Both the position numbers and the translations under genes were made by a program. A stretch of DNA of 64,000 bases from Platycnemis pennipes (taxonomy: Eukaryota; Arthropoda; Insecta; Odonata; Platycnemididae), in NCBI GenBank assembly GCA_933228895.1, contig OW121846.1:10199915-10263914 (forward strand), written 5' to 3'. Below are positions 12,046 to 20,499 of this stretch, piece after piece (within the stretch, counting starts at the first letter, position 1; each line of letters opens with the position of its first letter). The notes under the pieces are model-generated. The model ran no database searches and was not told the origin of the DNA. It saw only the letters and a list, made by a program, of their open reading frames with translations.

Positions 12046-12150
12046 CATCTACATCTACATAATACCCTGCAGGCCACCACAAAGGTGTGTGGAAGGGGGT
12101 GAACTCTCACCAAAAATGCACTACATATTATGTAGATGTAGTAGTTTTTG
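12046..12150 (-). mobile_element. LINE 3'-tail fragment, sense -
   Basis: The plus strand reads ATAATACCCTGCAGGCCACC and then GTGTGTGGAAGGGGGTGAAC, the reverse complement of the LINE tail just to its left. The two tails form an inverted repeat with arms of roughly 90 bp (about 11950-12042 and 12062-12150). Only the last ~100 bp of the LINE is present. Confidence 0.65.
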
Positions 12151-12221
12151 AGGATCCATTCGTTTTGGGATTTCTTCCGCGTGTGTCCATTCTGGGGTGA
12201 CAACAGTTTCGCCAACGTTTC

Positions 12222-12439
12222 AGTTCGCGTCTTCAGGACTGAAGTGTTTCTGAGCAGATTGTTACCGTCTTATATACCATTCAGTTCTGCGCTCTGATGT
12301 TCAAGTGGGCGCATTTTCATTGGCCGTTTGACTAGTTTTTTTTTTTTAACTAGGCGCTTCCAAGCAGAGCGCAGAACTGAATGGTATATAAGACGGTAAA
12401 AATCTGCTCAGAAACACTTCAGACCTGAAGACGCGAACT
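12222..12439. repeat. 75-bp near-perfect inverted repeat of PLE-end-like sequence
   Basis: The arms 12222-12296 and 12365-12439 are both 75 bp and complementary at about 73 positions, with a 68-bp spacer containing a T-run. On the minus strand the left arm and its flank carry CTGAAGA (12230-12236) followed 8 bases later by GAAAC (from 12221 down). This is the order of the hammerhead core segments found in terminal repeats of Penelope-like elements, but the bases between do not form a convincing stem II. The right arm keeps CTGAAGA (12425-12431) and has lost GAAA. A TATATAAG block lies upstream in both arms. Confidence 0.5.
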
Positions 12440-12451
12440 CTAAGTAGTAGT

Positions 12452-12543
12452 CTTCTCACATGTAAAGAGTGCATATTTGGTGACCTTCACCCCCTGCCAC
12501 ACACCCTCGCGGTGGCTCGCAGGGTATCGCGTAGGTGTAGGTA
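12452..12543 (+). mobile_element. LINE 3'-tail fragment, sense +
   Basis: The segment contains TTCACCCCCTGCCACACACC, then CGCGGTGGCTCGCAGGGTAT and a GTAGGTGTAGGTA end. It is the same ~100-bp tail as at 12046-12150 in the opposite orientation. No coding sequence is attached. Confidence 0.65.
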
Positions 12544-13787
12544 AAACTTTTAAGACGAAATGAATGTCAACAATTGTGATTTAAGGATGAATAGTGACCG
12601 AGAGATATTAATGCCCCTAAAAATTGAATTACAATCAAAAGATTTAAGGCATGAACGCAAAAGGTGAAGTTTATTCACGAAGAAGTCAAGTGAATAATAA
12701 ATTGTACCCGTCCTCTGAGGCGTGGATTGTAGGTGCATCATCAATATGAAAAAATAATTTTTAAATACTCTGAAAAGCAATAATCCAAATGTACTCTAAA
12801 ACGAAATAAAAACTCCTTAAATAAAAAATTGCAATTGCAAGTCATACGAGCCCGGGAAAATGGATTGAAATTACAAAATTCACATCAAATCTCACGAGAG
12901 ATTATCTTGTAACAGTCGAATCACACACACCGTAATCTTCCAATTAAAATACTCAATGCTGTAATTTGTCATCAGTTAATGGAAAAATAGCGGACTCTAG
13001 CTACTCAATAAAAGAAAATTTTCATAATCTCGCGCCATGTACCGAACAGGCAGTTCATGCATCGTATCTGCTACTCCCGAGCAAAAATATTGACGAAAAT
13101 CAGTACAGCTGTATCCCTTTCCTATATTCTAGTGCTATCCGTCTCTCTTCCGTAGTAACAAGTGCCAGTAAGGTCGCTAAAAATATCATAAAAACGTAGC
13201 TCTTACGTCGGCTATTGACCGAATATTCGAAAATTAACGTCGTGCACCTTGGATAATTTTAAATTATCACGGAATAAAGTAACGTCTAATACGCAATACC
13301 TACACTCTCCCGTAACATACAGGATGAGCATTGATTGGACAATGGAAATGGGCTTACAAATGGAGATCGACTACGAGGTCAATGCAATAGATGTTAATTA
13401 TTTAAGAAATCAGTTTGCGAAACTGAAATTATCCACAAAATCAAATTAATTCCAAGAAGTTAGAAGATCCGCGACTGCACTTTCGACTTTATTTTATTAA
13501 CAGCAATTGTTTAATCTCGATTTTAAGCTAATTTCAAACAGGACGAGGGGGAAATAGACTACAATTTCTCGAATGACGCGTGGAGATGCAGCAAGAACAG
13601 TCAAGGATCGTCCGGGAAAATTCTAGGAATCGAAATAATCTTTTGAGATTTTGGGCGGGAAGTCACGGTTTAAGAAAAAACAACCTAGCATCGACCACAA
13701 GTAAAAGAATCACAAAAAAGGCGCGAAAAACATTATGTAAAAATGAAAACACTTGTCCATGAAAATTTAGCAATTAAGGGGACTTAC
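12544..13787. other. AT-rich stretch, no recognised gene
   Basis: Short open frames at 12966-13199, 13249-13449 and 13580-13762 on the plus strand carry no motif I recognise. They are kept in all copies, as expected from the near identity of the units. A single-base deletion in copy 3 near 59806 shifts the last one. Confidence 0.5.
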
Positions 13788-14101
13788 CACTGAAGACCGT
13801 TTCTCACAGACAGTCTCTTGAATTCCCTGTTGTCCCTCTTAAAGTCCCACGTGATATATGACGAAGATCCCGTTTTACGTCGCAGGCAACTCGGATAACT
13901 TTTTCCTGTAAAAAACTTCAAACCATTAACAGACGGAACCACAAATTTTGCTGCAATGCTATTGTAATTACCCATTACATTTTCCATAGCATTGGTCAAC
14001 GAGTAGCAGTTTTTGTTGGAACCCCTCTCATAACGATCGAGTGAAAGGTGAATATCTTTAAATGGAGCAGGCCCACAAGAGGGTAATACAACATAAACCA
14101 T
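13788..14101 (-). CDS. candidate minus-strand exon, unidentified protein (copy 1)
   Basis: The minus-strand frame starts at ATG 14101-14099 and runs about 104 codons, beginning MVYVVLPSCGPAPFK. It meets a strong 5' splice-site sequence, AGTG followed by GTAAGT, at 13788/13787; reading through would hit TAA immediately. No domain is recognised. An in-frame TAA lies two codons before the ATG. Upstream on the same strand, TTTGCAG near 14265 could serve as the acceptor, and a second strong donor (CAG then GTGAGT) lies at 14337/14336 beside a promoter-like region. Together these suggest a spliced transcript. The alternative is a chance frame in a repeat: the start of this region is shared with the non-coding copy at 8357-8520. 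Confidence 0.25.
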
Positions 14102-14190
14102 GATTTACGAAATTATTTGATCGAGGAACGAAAACATCCATGTGTGTTACATTGATATTTGCCATATGTTCTCATCAAAATACGAGTATG
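14035..14190. repeat. diverged dispersed repeat, partner of 8357-8520
   Basis: It aligns with 8357-8520 through ordered blocks separated by small indels. It includes the start region of the candidate minus-strand exon and sequence upstream of it. Confidence 0.5.
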
Positions 14191-14336
14191 TGCTGATGGT
14201 ATATCTCACTATTCTTCGTACATCCAGGAAAATAAGTCACGAATTTCCCTTTCAAAAATAACTGCAAACTCAATGAACGTTAATAATGGAAACTGACTTA
14301 AAGTAAAAGTTTCTTAAATAGGGGCTATAAACTCAC

Positions 14337-14470
14337 CTGGCCTTCTATTACCGCGTCCAGACGAATACTGAAGACCGGCCGTCTGATCACGCGATTGAAC
14401 CTCACGGTCTGGCGTGACGTCACCGAGACCGGACCAATCACCAAAGTGCAATGTGGAATTCGTCGTGATT
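14337..14470 (-). promoter_or_regulatory. promoter-like region: CCAAT, CRE and 5' splice donor (copy 1)
   Basis: Reading the minus strand there is ATTGG (CCAAT box, plus-strand 14434-14438), then a perfect CRE palindrome TGACGTCA (14415-14422). Some 75 bp later comes CAG followed by GTGAGT, a consensus splice donor at 14337/14336. The segment is GC-rich and CpG-rich compared with its surroundings. Copies 2 and 3 have GAACGTCACGG where copy 1 has GAACCTCACGG, so copy 1 lacks an extra ACGTCA half site. A first non-coding exon of about 60-100 bp is the inference; no transcript evidence exists here. Confidence 0.35.
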
Positions 14471-14651
14471 AATAACTTCGAAAACGCTTAATTATTTTCG
14501 CAATTTAAATATTCTCTTTCTTATATCATTGCTGGATATGCATTTTGGATATTGATAATTGCCTATAATGGCAACAAGATTCGTTTTCCGAACACAGTTT
14601 ACTAAAAATGAATTAAGAGCGCCACCTGCTATTACGCACGTTAACTACTCG

Positions 14652-14665
14652 TTTTGGCGGGAAAA
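14652..14665. promoter_or_regulatory. E2F-type site TTTTGGCGGGAAAA
   Basis: The sequence matches the E2F consensus TTTGGCGGGAAA exactly. It lies about 230 bp from the CRE, on the far side of the presumed start, and is unchanged in copies 2 (37348-37361) and 3. Confidence 0.35.
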
Positions 14666-16081
14666 AGTGATAAAGTACTCAATAGACGCTGTTATCCTCA
14701 AGTTTCTGAAAAATGTCCTATAATGAAATATTTAAAACAAGAAATTGTTTTCAAACAAATATTACACTATTATGCAACGTGCAGGGGTTTTATTTCGGGT
14801 CTACCAACACTATCAGTTGAATGACATCTGATAGGTTTTCAATTTTGCATTGCTAGAATTGTTGCAATTATTGAGCTAGTGACATAAAAATTATTTTCAG
14901 ATTAACATGCCCATCGACCTTCGAATAGTAATTCCATATTTCTCTACCATTATTAGTGATCAAATGAAAGAAATTCTTCAATAAAACCACTGCCAACCGC
15001 CCTTCTAGTTGCTTTCTGGATATAATAGGATTTAGGATCTGAATATGTCGTATATATACCTCTGTATATTCCAAGAAAGATTAGCAGTTGCTGATTGTAA
15101 CCTTCCTACTGCAACAACAACGAAATTCGTCGGCATCGTTCGCAGAATACTTCAGTAACCCAAATCACATTTGGACGTGGGTAATTACATAAACATGGGA
15201 AATGGAAGCAAACCATGCAATTGCTTACCTTTACGGGAGCACCAAAACCTGTGTACCGTCATTCCAGCTAGAGTAGTGGATTCACTGCAACGATTTCCAG
15301 TTAATTCTTCTCAGCAAGGCACTTATAACCACGACGCACGACACAACATAACTTTGTCACTCATCCAGTGATTCATGGAACTGAAGCACTACTATTCATA
15401 TTTCACTTGCGAGGTTATGTTGGAGGATGAAACACGGCTCGGTACTTGATAAACACTCACAAATTACGCTGGATAACGTCTTCTTATGCATAATATCTGG
15501 AGGAGTGTCGATTTACTAACAGGCTTCTTTGGAGTCAGGATTTGGTGAGCAACATAATATTCACGGGAATAATTCACATTGACGTTACTTCTCATCATGA
15601 TACATCGCCAATCTTAGACTTTCTCACTCACTGAAACACTAGCGGACACTTTTTGCAAAAGAATTAATACGAAAATAAGCTTCTTATTGCATGACGAAAT
15701 GGCCTACAAGCTTTCTCGCGAGGATTCCACACCGCTGATCAGCTGTTCGGGACTGAGTTGTTGCCTCGTACGAAGGAAACAAGGAACTAAGACGAACCAT
15801 TACTTCGTTCTTGAACTAGGAAGGTCGTGGGTTTCGCAATCGCTGAAATGACTCCTCCTCACTTTCGCTCTCATGGTCGAGAGCGAAGCACTTCATAACA
15901 AAATGACGCATGGGATTGAATGCCCTGAAGAGAGACCTCGTCGGAAATATTTCAGGCGACGTCAATGGAACCGACGAATTGAGCGAAATGCAACGAGTAC
16001 GTAATGAATGTATTGACTGCAATGTAATGAGTATATTTGGGGAAGCGTGTTTACACTATTGACACTATCCCATTGGTATCC
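14666..16081. other. unrecognised stretch with short ORFs
   Basis: A plus-strand frame from about 15045 to 15371 is 108 codons in copies 2 (37741-38067) and 3 (61124-61450), but copy 1 has a stop where the others have CAG (CTTCAGTAACCC against CTTCAGCAACCC). No motif is recognised on either strand, and the nonsense change argues against selection on it. A minus-strand frame at 15816-16022 is rich in S and E but otherwise anonymous. Confidence 0.45.
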
Positions 16082-16279
16082 CTAGGATAAGTATCCCTTT
16101 GCTATACTGCCTATTCTGTTCTCAGATAGTACGGGGGAAAATGCCATTTTGAACCTATCGGTACGACAATCTATCTCTCTTATCTTATTTATCTGGTCGA
16201 ATCTAGCATAATACGATGGTTTTATTAATATGTTCCTAACATCTTCAGTAAAGCAATAATTTTGATGAGCCATGTTCAT
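16082..16279 (-). mobile_element. LINE C-terminal fragment, sense -
   Basis: The minus strand encodes a segment with YCFTEDVRNILIKPSYYARF, then DQINKIREIDCRTDRFKM. This is the post-reverse-transcriptase tail of the same LINE group as 16785-17397, but diverged enough to be a separate insertion. Its RTD tract is followed by an FSPVLSENRIG end unlike the FFPRTIRDMN end of the other copies. Confidence 0.65.
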
Positions 16280-16484
16280 TGCATTGATTGGTGTGGATTA
16301 ACAATTTAGTTAGACGATTCTCGTGAATGATTATCTAAAATTTAACGCAAAGTAATTACACATTACAGCATGGCAAAGTAGTAGCATCAGTTTATTAAAG
16401 GTAGTGACTGCACGGACTGCTATTTTTGCATGCCAGCATGACAAGTAAGTGTAAATTTAAATCTCTTTTGATTTTAAGTGTTGG

Positions 16485-16690
16485 TCTATCCCTTGATACA
16501 CACCCCAGTAGCGGCTTCCGGGGTAATATGTAAATTAAGTACATCTACATAATACCCCGCAAACCACCATAAGTAGTGAGGCAGGTGGTGAATTAACACC
16601 AAAGACGCATTAAATATCATGCATGAAAAGGATTAGTAATAATATTCTACTAAACTTTACACAAACATAATTCGAATGGTCTTGCTAGTT
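16485..16690. mobile_element. pair of degenerate LINE 3' tails, opposed
   Basis: 16485-16540 carries ACACACCCCAGTAGCGGCTT then CCGGGGTAATATG, a degenerate tail in plus sense. 16545-16690 begins CATCTACATAATACCCCGCA and continues through GTGGTGAATTAACACCAAAG to CATGCATGAAAAGGATTAG, a tail in minus sense. They meet head to head, as at 12046. Confidence 0.5.
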
Positions 16691-16784
16691 GCCTTAGACA
16701 TTTCATCTGGAGCTATAATGATGATATTAAGGCTGACTCAGGAACTATCCTCTTCCATATACATCATATAGGTACTTTATTTAC

Positions 16785-17397
16785 GTCTTCATTTACATAA
16801 TACCCTGCGAGCCACCGCGAGGGTGTGTGTCAGGTGAAGATCACCAATTATGCACTACATATCATGCATAAAAAAAAGGATCAGTACTTTTATAGGTACT
16901 GTTAAAAACTACGCTATTTATAAAATGACAAAAACAGCAAAACATACATGAAAAAAAACATGCCGTTAGTTGGGTTAGCTTTAAGTCCTTATACCAACAT
17001 GCAGCTACCAATGTTATCCATTGCTACACTCGTACTGGATATATTTACCGTTATTCATATCCCTAATAGTACGAGGAAAAAAGGACATTTTGAATCTGTC
17101 AGTTCGGCAATCAATTTCTCTGATTTTGTGATTATGGTCCAGTCTACCAAAGTAAGTTGGGGTCCGCAAAATATTTTTAACATATTCACTGAAAATATGG
17201 TCTTGGAATTCGTTTAAGAGATTGATTCTTAATTTCAACCTGCGATCTGACAATGATTCCCAATTTAATTCATTTAATAGACTGGTTACCCTAGTAAGGT
17301 TATCAAACCGTCCCTTCACAAATCTTGCCGATCTTCGCTGCACACGTTCAAGTTCGTTATTTAAACCGATTTCGTATGGATCCCATACACTGGCAAC
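16785..17397 (-). mobile_element. 5'-truncated LINE (CR1/Jockey-like) copy, sense - (copy 1)
   Basis: The longest LINE remnant. From 17397 downward the minus strand encodes ASVWDPYEIGLNNELERVQR, then RSARFVKGRFDNLTRVTSLL and NELNWESLSDRRLKLRINLL, ending FFPRTIRDMNNGKYIQYECS-NG and a stop at 17014. The V-W-D-P-Y and L-E-x-V-Q-R-R-x-A-R-F-V patterns are diagnostic of the region just after the reverse-transcriptase domain in CR1/Jockey-type elements. The 3' UTR continues to a tail at about 16785. Everything 5' of this region is missing. The open frame carries on upstream into the adjacent inverted-repeat arm by chance fusion. Confidence 0.85.
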
Positions 17398-17556
17398 ATA
17401 TATGCAGTTATTTTGAAATGAGCTTTCTCCAGAGCAGCATACTAAACACCGCGCCATTGACAATGCCTGTCTACGTTGAACTCAACATGTTAAAATATCG
17501 AAGACAAGTTTATAATCGTGGTCTCCAAGCGTGCACTTCGAAGTAGGTATGCATGA
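17398..17556. repeat. left arm of a ~155-bp inverted repeat flanking the PLE
   Basis: This arm is the reverse complement of 19225-19381, sharing for example GTGGTCTCCAAGCGTGCACT and AATATCGAAGACAAGTTTAT, with a handful of mismatches. Its inner side faces the Penelope remnant and its outer side abuts the LINE 5' truncation point. The arms may be terminal repeats of a composite element or two copies of an older repeat. Confidence 0.8.
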
Positions 17557-17744
17557 ACAGTGCACAACCAACATTGCCTCATTCCTTTCTCTATGCTTGT
17601 TTCTCAACTGCTGGGTCCCGGTTCTATGACAGGCACCTAGTTTTCAATGTAATGGCATGAGTGCTACTGTGGCCTCGTCAAAAGAATTGCAGTCACATTT
17701 TCAGTAGAGGATCTACTGAATCACCATTACAACCACCACACTGT

Positions 17745-18143
17745 AGCCGGGGTCCAATACGAGATATTATAAAATTATTTAGGAAATATTTTTGTCAATC
17801 TTTACCCGGCTACATTGAAAACTTTATTTGTGAAGTGCAAAGACCCAGTGGATTCCAATGACAGAAGTGACGTGTATTCATTACAGTGTGGTGATTGCGA
17901 TGGAGTGTGTGTGGGTAAAACTTCCAGGAATTTTAACATTCGAAGTAAAGAACATTTGCATGCTTTTAAATATAACAAGACGACAAGAGCAACTTTGCGA
18001 AGCATCTTTTAGCTTGTGACCATCGTATTGATATCAATGACAGCATTTTACATATGTCCAATAACAGAAGGGAGCTGAATTCACTAAAGGAACTTGAGAT
18101 GTTAAAAGCATTGAATGACCCGAAGGTTTCGGTGTTAAATTGA
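17745..18143 (+). pseudogene. Penelope-like element: GIY-YIG endonuclease C-terminus, frameshifted (copy 1)
   Basis: Penelope-like elements encode a reverse transcriptase followed by a GIY-YIG endonuclease. The end of that protein is visible in three pieces. First, GPIRDIIKLFRKYF (frame 0) is the linker after the reverse transcriptase. Second, shifted by +1, come ATLKTLFVKCKDPVDSNDRS and DVYSLQCGDCDGVCVGKTSR, then NFNIRSKEHLHAF: the V-Y..V-G core, the paired cysteines and the downstream R..EH. Third, back in frame 0, come AKHLLACDHRIDINDSILHM and the ELNSLKELEMLKALNDPKVS tail, with TGA at 18141. The two frameshifts lie near 17800 and 17995. The reverse transcriptase itself is missing, so this copy is 5'-truncated and dead. 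Confidence 0.8.
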
Positions 18144-18440
18144 TATTGGTACCCGACCTTCTCGCCTATCCTCGACACAGCGGCTGCCTCCGCTCCTGCC
18201 CCATTCCACTCAAGGTGTGCAAGGCACCGTTTACCTCTCCACCCTCCATCAATTCCTACAATACACTCCGTGTCCACCCCCCAATTACTTCAGCCTCCCT
18301 CCCCACCAACAACCCCGTCCAGTCCCTTTTGTGGTATATATACAGGGGTTTCGCCTTGTGACGTCACCTGATGGTGGTGCTTAGCGCCGAACCCTGGGTC
18401 GTGAGCTTTTAATTTTACTGTGGTTTGTAAAATTTTTACA
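18144..18440 (+). mobile_element. Penelope-like element 3' tail
   Basis: Sequence directly downstream of the endonuclease stop: a C-rich stretch (18150-18320), a TATATATA run at 18335, the hammerhead-like fold at 18361-18406, then AT-rich sequence. TATA followed by a ribozyme-like segment is the arrangement known for Penelope terminal repeats. The exact 3' end cannot be fixed from one insertion. Confidence 0.5.
18361..18406 (+). ncRNA. hammerhead-ribozyme-like motif in PLE tail (copy 1)
   Basis: The segment can be read as a type I hammerhead. Stem I is TCAC (18364-18367) with GTGA (18401-18404). The core CTGATG is at 18368-18373. Stem II is GGTGC/GCGCC (18376-18380 with 18384-18388, loop TTA). 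GAA follows at 18389-18391, then a minimal stem III from CCC/GGG and the cleavage-site-like GTC at 18398-18400. Two deviations stand out: A9 of the core is replaced by G plus an extra T, and the A after GAA is absent, so activity is doubtful. Hammerheads in Penelope-like elements are established; this particular fold is my inference. Confidence 0.5.
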
Positions 18441-19224
18441 TTTTTTCGCTTCATTCACTGAAATATAACTTTTTCGTAAGGTCTGATCACTTCGCTGTTG
18501 AATCCCCCTCACTCGCACAACTTAAGGCTGAAATGCCCCAATAAATTAGAAATTAGGGTTATTCTGAATTCCTGGTAGAGAATTAATGGGAATATCCTCG
18601 AAAATGTCCTCATTTCCAAGAAATAGGCTTGTGTGATATTTTTAATCGAAAAACGAAAAAAAAATCAGTTCATGAGTCGGGGAATGTCAGTCAACTGTTC
18701 CACAAAGTGTGCGAGGGGGAATTACTGGTATCCAAAAAGCTGGCACTTGAGTGGCGTGATGTCCCTGCCATCTAAAATGCCTCTTTTTGTCTCAGATGAG
18801 GTGGGGGATAGGGACGCGGAAGGCCCGCGCCGCAAAATCCTCCTTCGCAAGATAAGGGTCTTTGTTTTATGGCCGACACTTCCGGCTGCTCTGAAAAGCA
18901 GATGGTGGTGACCCCCGGATGTTGGCAATTGTATTTACACAATTGGAAGCTAAGCCGAGGATTCCTGCCCACCACTTGATTTGCTTGCAGTTTCGATCTG
19001 AATTGAGCAATACTCCTATTTCCCAATTAAACGAAGCTATTTCTGTCGGGCTGCCTAACTCCAGCCGAAGCAGGCTTAAAACATTATTCTTTTGTGGATG
19101 GATCCCTACACTTTTTTACTTGGTCACCTTTTCATTCACCTAGGGACAACATCCCACATTTTCGTTGCAGAATGCAATACTGTTATTTACGTAGGGCAAG
19201 GTTTTTAGTCGAAGCATCAATTTC
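18441..19224 (+). other. unrecognised stretch between PLE tail and inverted-repeat arm
   Basis: Overlapping short frames occur on both strands at 18633-19143, with a locally higher GC content near 18790-18920. No motif is recognised and I do not call a gene. Confidence 0.45.
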
Positions 19225-19381
19225 CATGTATACCTACTTCGAAGTGCACGCTTGGAGACCACGATTATAAACTTGTCTTCGATATTTTAACATGTTGCGT
19301 TCAACGTAGACAGGCATTGTCATTGGCGCGGTGATAAGTATGCTGCTCTGGAGAAAGCTCATTTCAAAATAACTGCATATA
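19225..19381. repeat. right arm of the ~155-bp inverted repeat
   Basis: Reverse complement of 17398-17556. The region between the two arms (about 1.7 kb) holds the Penelope remnant. The right arm ends at the edge of a second, diverged LINE-like segment. Confidence 0.8.
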
Positions 19382-19387
19382 TTTTGG

Positions 19388-19680
19388 ACAATACGTTTGA
19401 AAAAATTATGCCTTGTTTGCGTCATAGTAGGGTATTTTTTCGGGAGGAAAACAAATTCTCGTATCACTCGGCTGGAAAGTTGATTTCTCTTAATTTGTGG
19501 CTGCAGTATGTTCTGCTGATGCAGTCTGGGATTAGAAATAAGTCTGCAATGTCAGATTTGTATTCCCATGATTTGAATTTTTCAAGTAATTTTAATCTCG
19601 TCAACAAATATCCAGTCTCTAGGGCTTCCTTATCAATCTCTCCCAATAGCCGAGTGAAATTTTCTGTACGATCATAAGCT
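19388..19680 (-). mobile_element. diverged LINE-like C-terminal remnant, sense -
   Basis: The minus strand of 19464-19646 encodes LLTRLKLLEKFKSWEYKSDI, then ADLFLIPDCISRTYCSHKLR and EINFPAE. These align loosely with the RRLKLRINLLNEF...KIREIDCRTD tail of the better-preserved LINE. A stop follows before YENLFSS, which lines up with the RFKMSFF segment. The alignment is by eye and the identity is modest. Confidence 0.35.
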
Positions 19681-19817
19681 TTTTTTCAAAATGAATAGTT
19701 ATTCAAAATAGATTAGTTCCCGAATTGAATCTTTACTCACTCGAACCCAAGTGCTTACTCCAGGTGACGCCTTGTAAGTTGGTCTTGAGTTTCTTCTGGA
19801 CCTGGAGGTTTATTTGG

Positions 19818-20120
19818 ACTTCATCTACAACTACATAATACTTGCGATACAACTCGAAGGTGTGGGTCAGGGGGTGTGTTCTCACCAACATTCAATACAT
19901 TATATTCCACGATAGGTAATGAAATGCTAAGTTAATATGCAAGAGCATATACATGAAAATAACTTTCACCTTGTGAGGTTTTACCCAGGGATTTACACGG
20001 ATTTTCCTCGAATTTCATAGAGTCTGTTAATATTAGAACATTTGATAACTACCAAATACATCTTCGTAATACCCTGCGAGCCACCTCAAGGGTGTGTGGC
20101 TGGGAGGGAGTTCAAAAAGA
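19818..20120 (-). mobile_element. two LINE 3'-tail fragments, sense -
   Basis: 19818-19915 reads CATCTACAACTACATAATAC and then GGTGTGGGTCAGGGGGTGTG and CTCACCAACATTCAATACAT. 20060-20115 reads CATCTTCGTAATACCCTGCG, then AGCCACCTCAAGGGTGTGTG. Both are plus-strand images of a minus-sense LINE tail, the second truncated after about 60 bp. Confidence 0.5.
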
Positions 20121-20211
20121 GTGTGCTCGAAAATCTGAGGAGCGGAGTGGATGCAGCAATCCATTCCACGCGGGTTGGACCACCCTCGACCGCGCGATCG
20201 AAAAACTGGTA

Positions 20212-20355
20212 TCACGTCAAGTCGTAACGTTCATCTCGTAACCGACATCTCTTAAACGGGCATCTCGAAACCGCGACAATTGGTAATCATACAACTGGTA
20301 ACCGACTATTTCGTAAACGCGACAACTAGTATAGTCAGTTGGTAACCGGAAGTGC
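20212..20355. repeat. cryptic ~15-bp degenerate repeats (TCGTAACCGACA-like)
   Basis: Successive words such as TCTCGTAACCGACA, TCTCTTAAACGGGCA, TCTCGAAACCGCGACA, ACTGGTAACCGACTA and TTTCGTAAACGCGACA recur every 14-16 bp. They are too diverged to be a young microsatellite. Translation in any frame gives nothing recognisable. Confidence 0.55.
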
Positions 20356-20499
20356 AGAGAACGACTACTGAGCAGTATCAGAAGCATAAATATCCAAATT
20401 ATCATTGACGCTTGACATGAAATATAGCCAATATTAAAGAAGGTAATTTCGATATAACTTTCACACCAACAATGAAGTATGAAAAGGAAAACTTTTATA

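Noticed and set aside
15045..15371. 108-codon plus-strand frame seen in copies 2 and 3
   Set aside because: Copy 1 has an in-frame stop by a single C to T change, and no motif is recognised on either strand.
15830..15860. Possible tRNA-derived SINE promoter (GTGGGTTTCGCAATCG)
   Set aside because: It does not match the B-box consensus well and no A box is found at the right distance.
17014..17463. The whole 149-codon (197 in copy 2) minus-strand frame as one gene
   Set aside because: Only the part from 17397 downward is LINE. The N-terminal part is an accidental read-through of the inverted-repeat arm, which occurs elsewhere without the LINE.
18633..19143. Plus- and minus-strand frames of 68-92 codons downstream of the PLE
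   Set aside because: All frames overlap on both strands in a GC-richer patch, which favours chance ORFs. No family pattern is recognised.
19384..19677. 97-codon plus-strand frame, briefly considered as an IS1595/Merlin-type transposase remnant
   Set aside because: The expected zinc-binding and catalytic residues are not visible, and the opposite strand aligns better with the LINE C-terminus.
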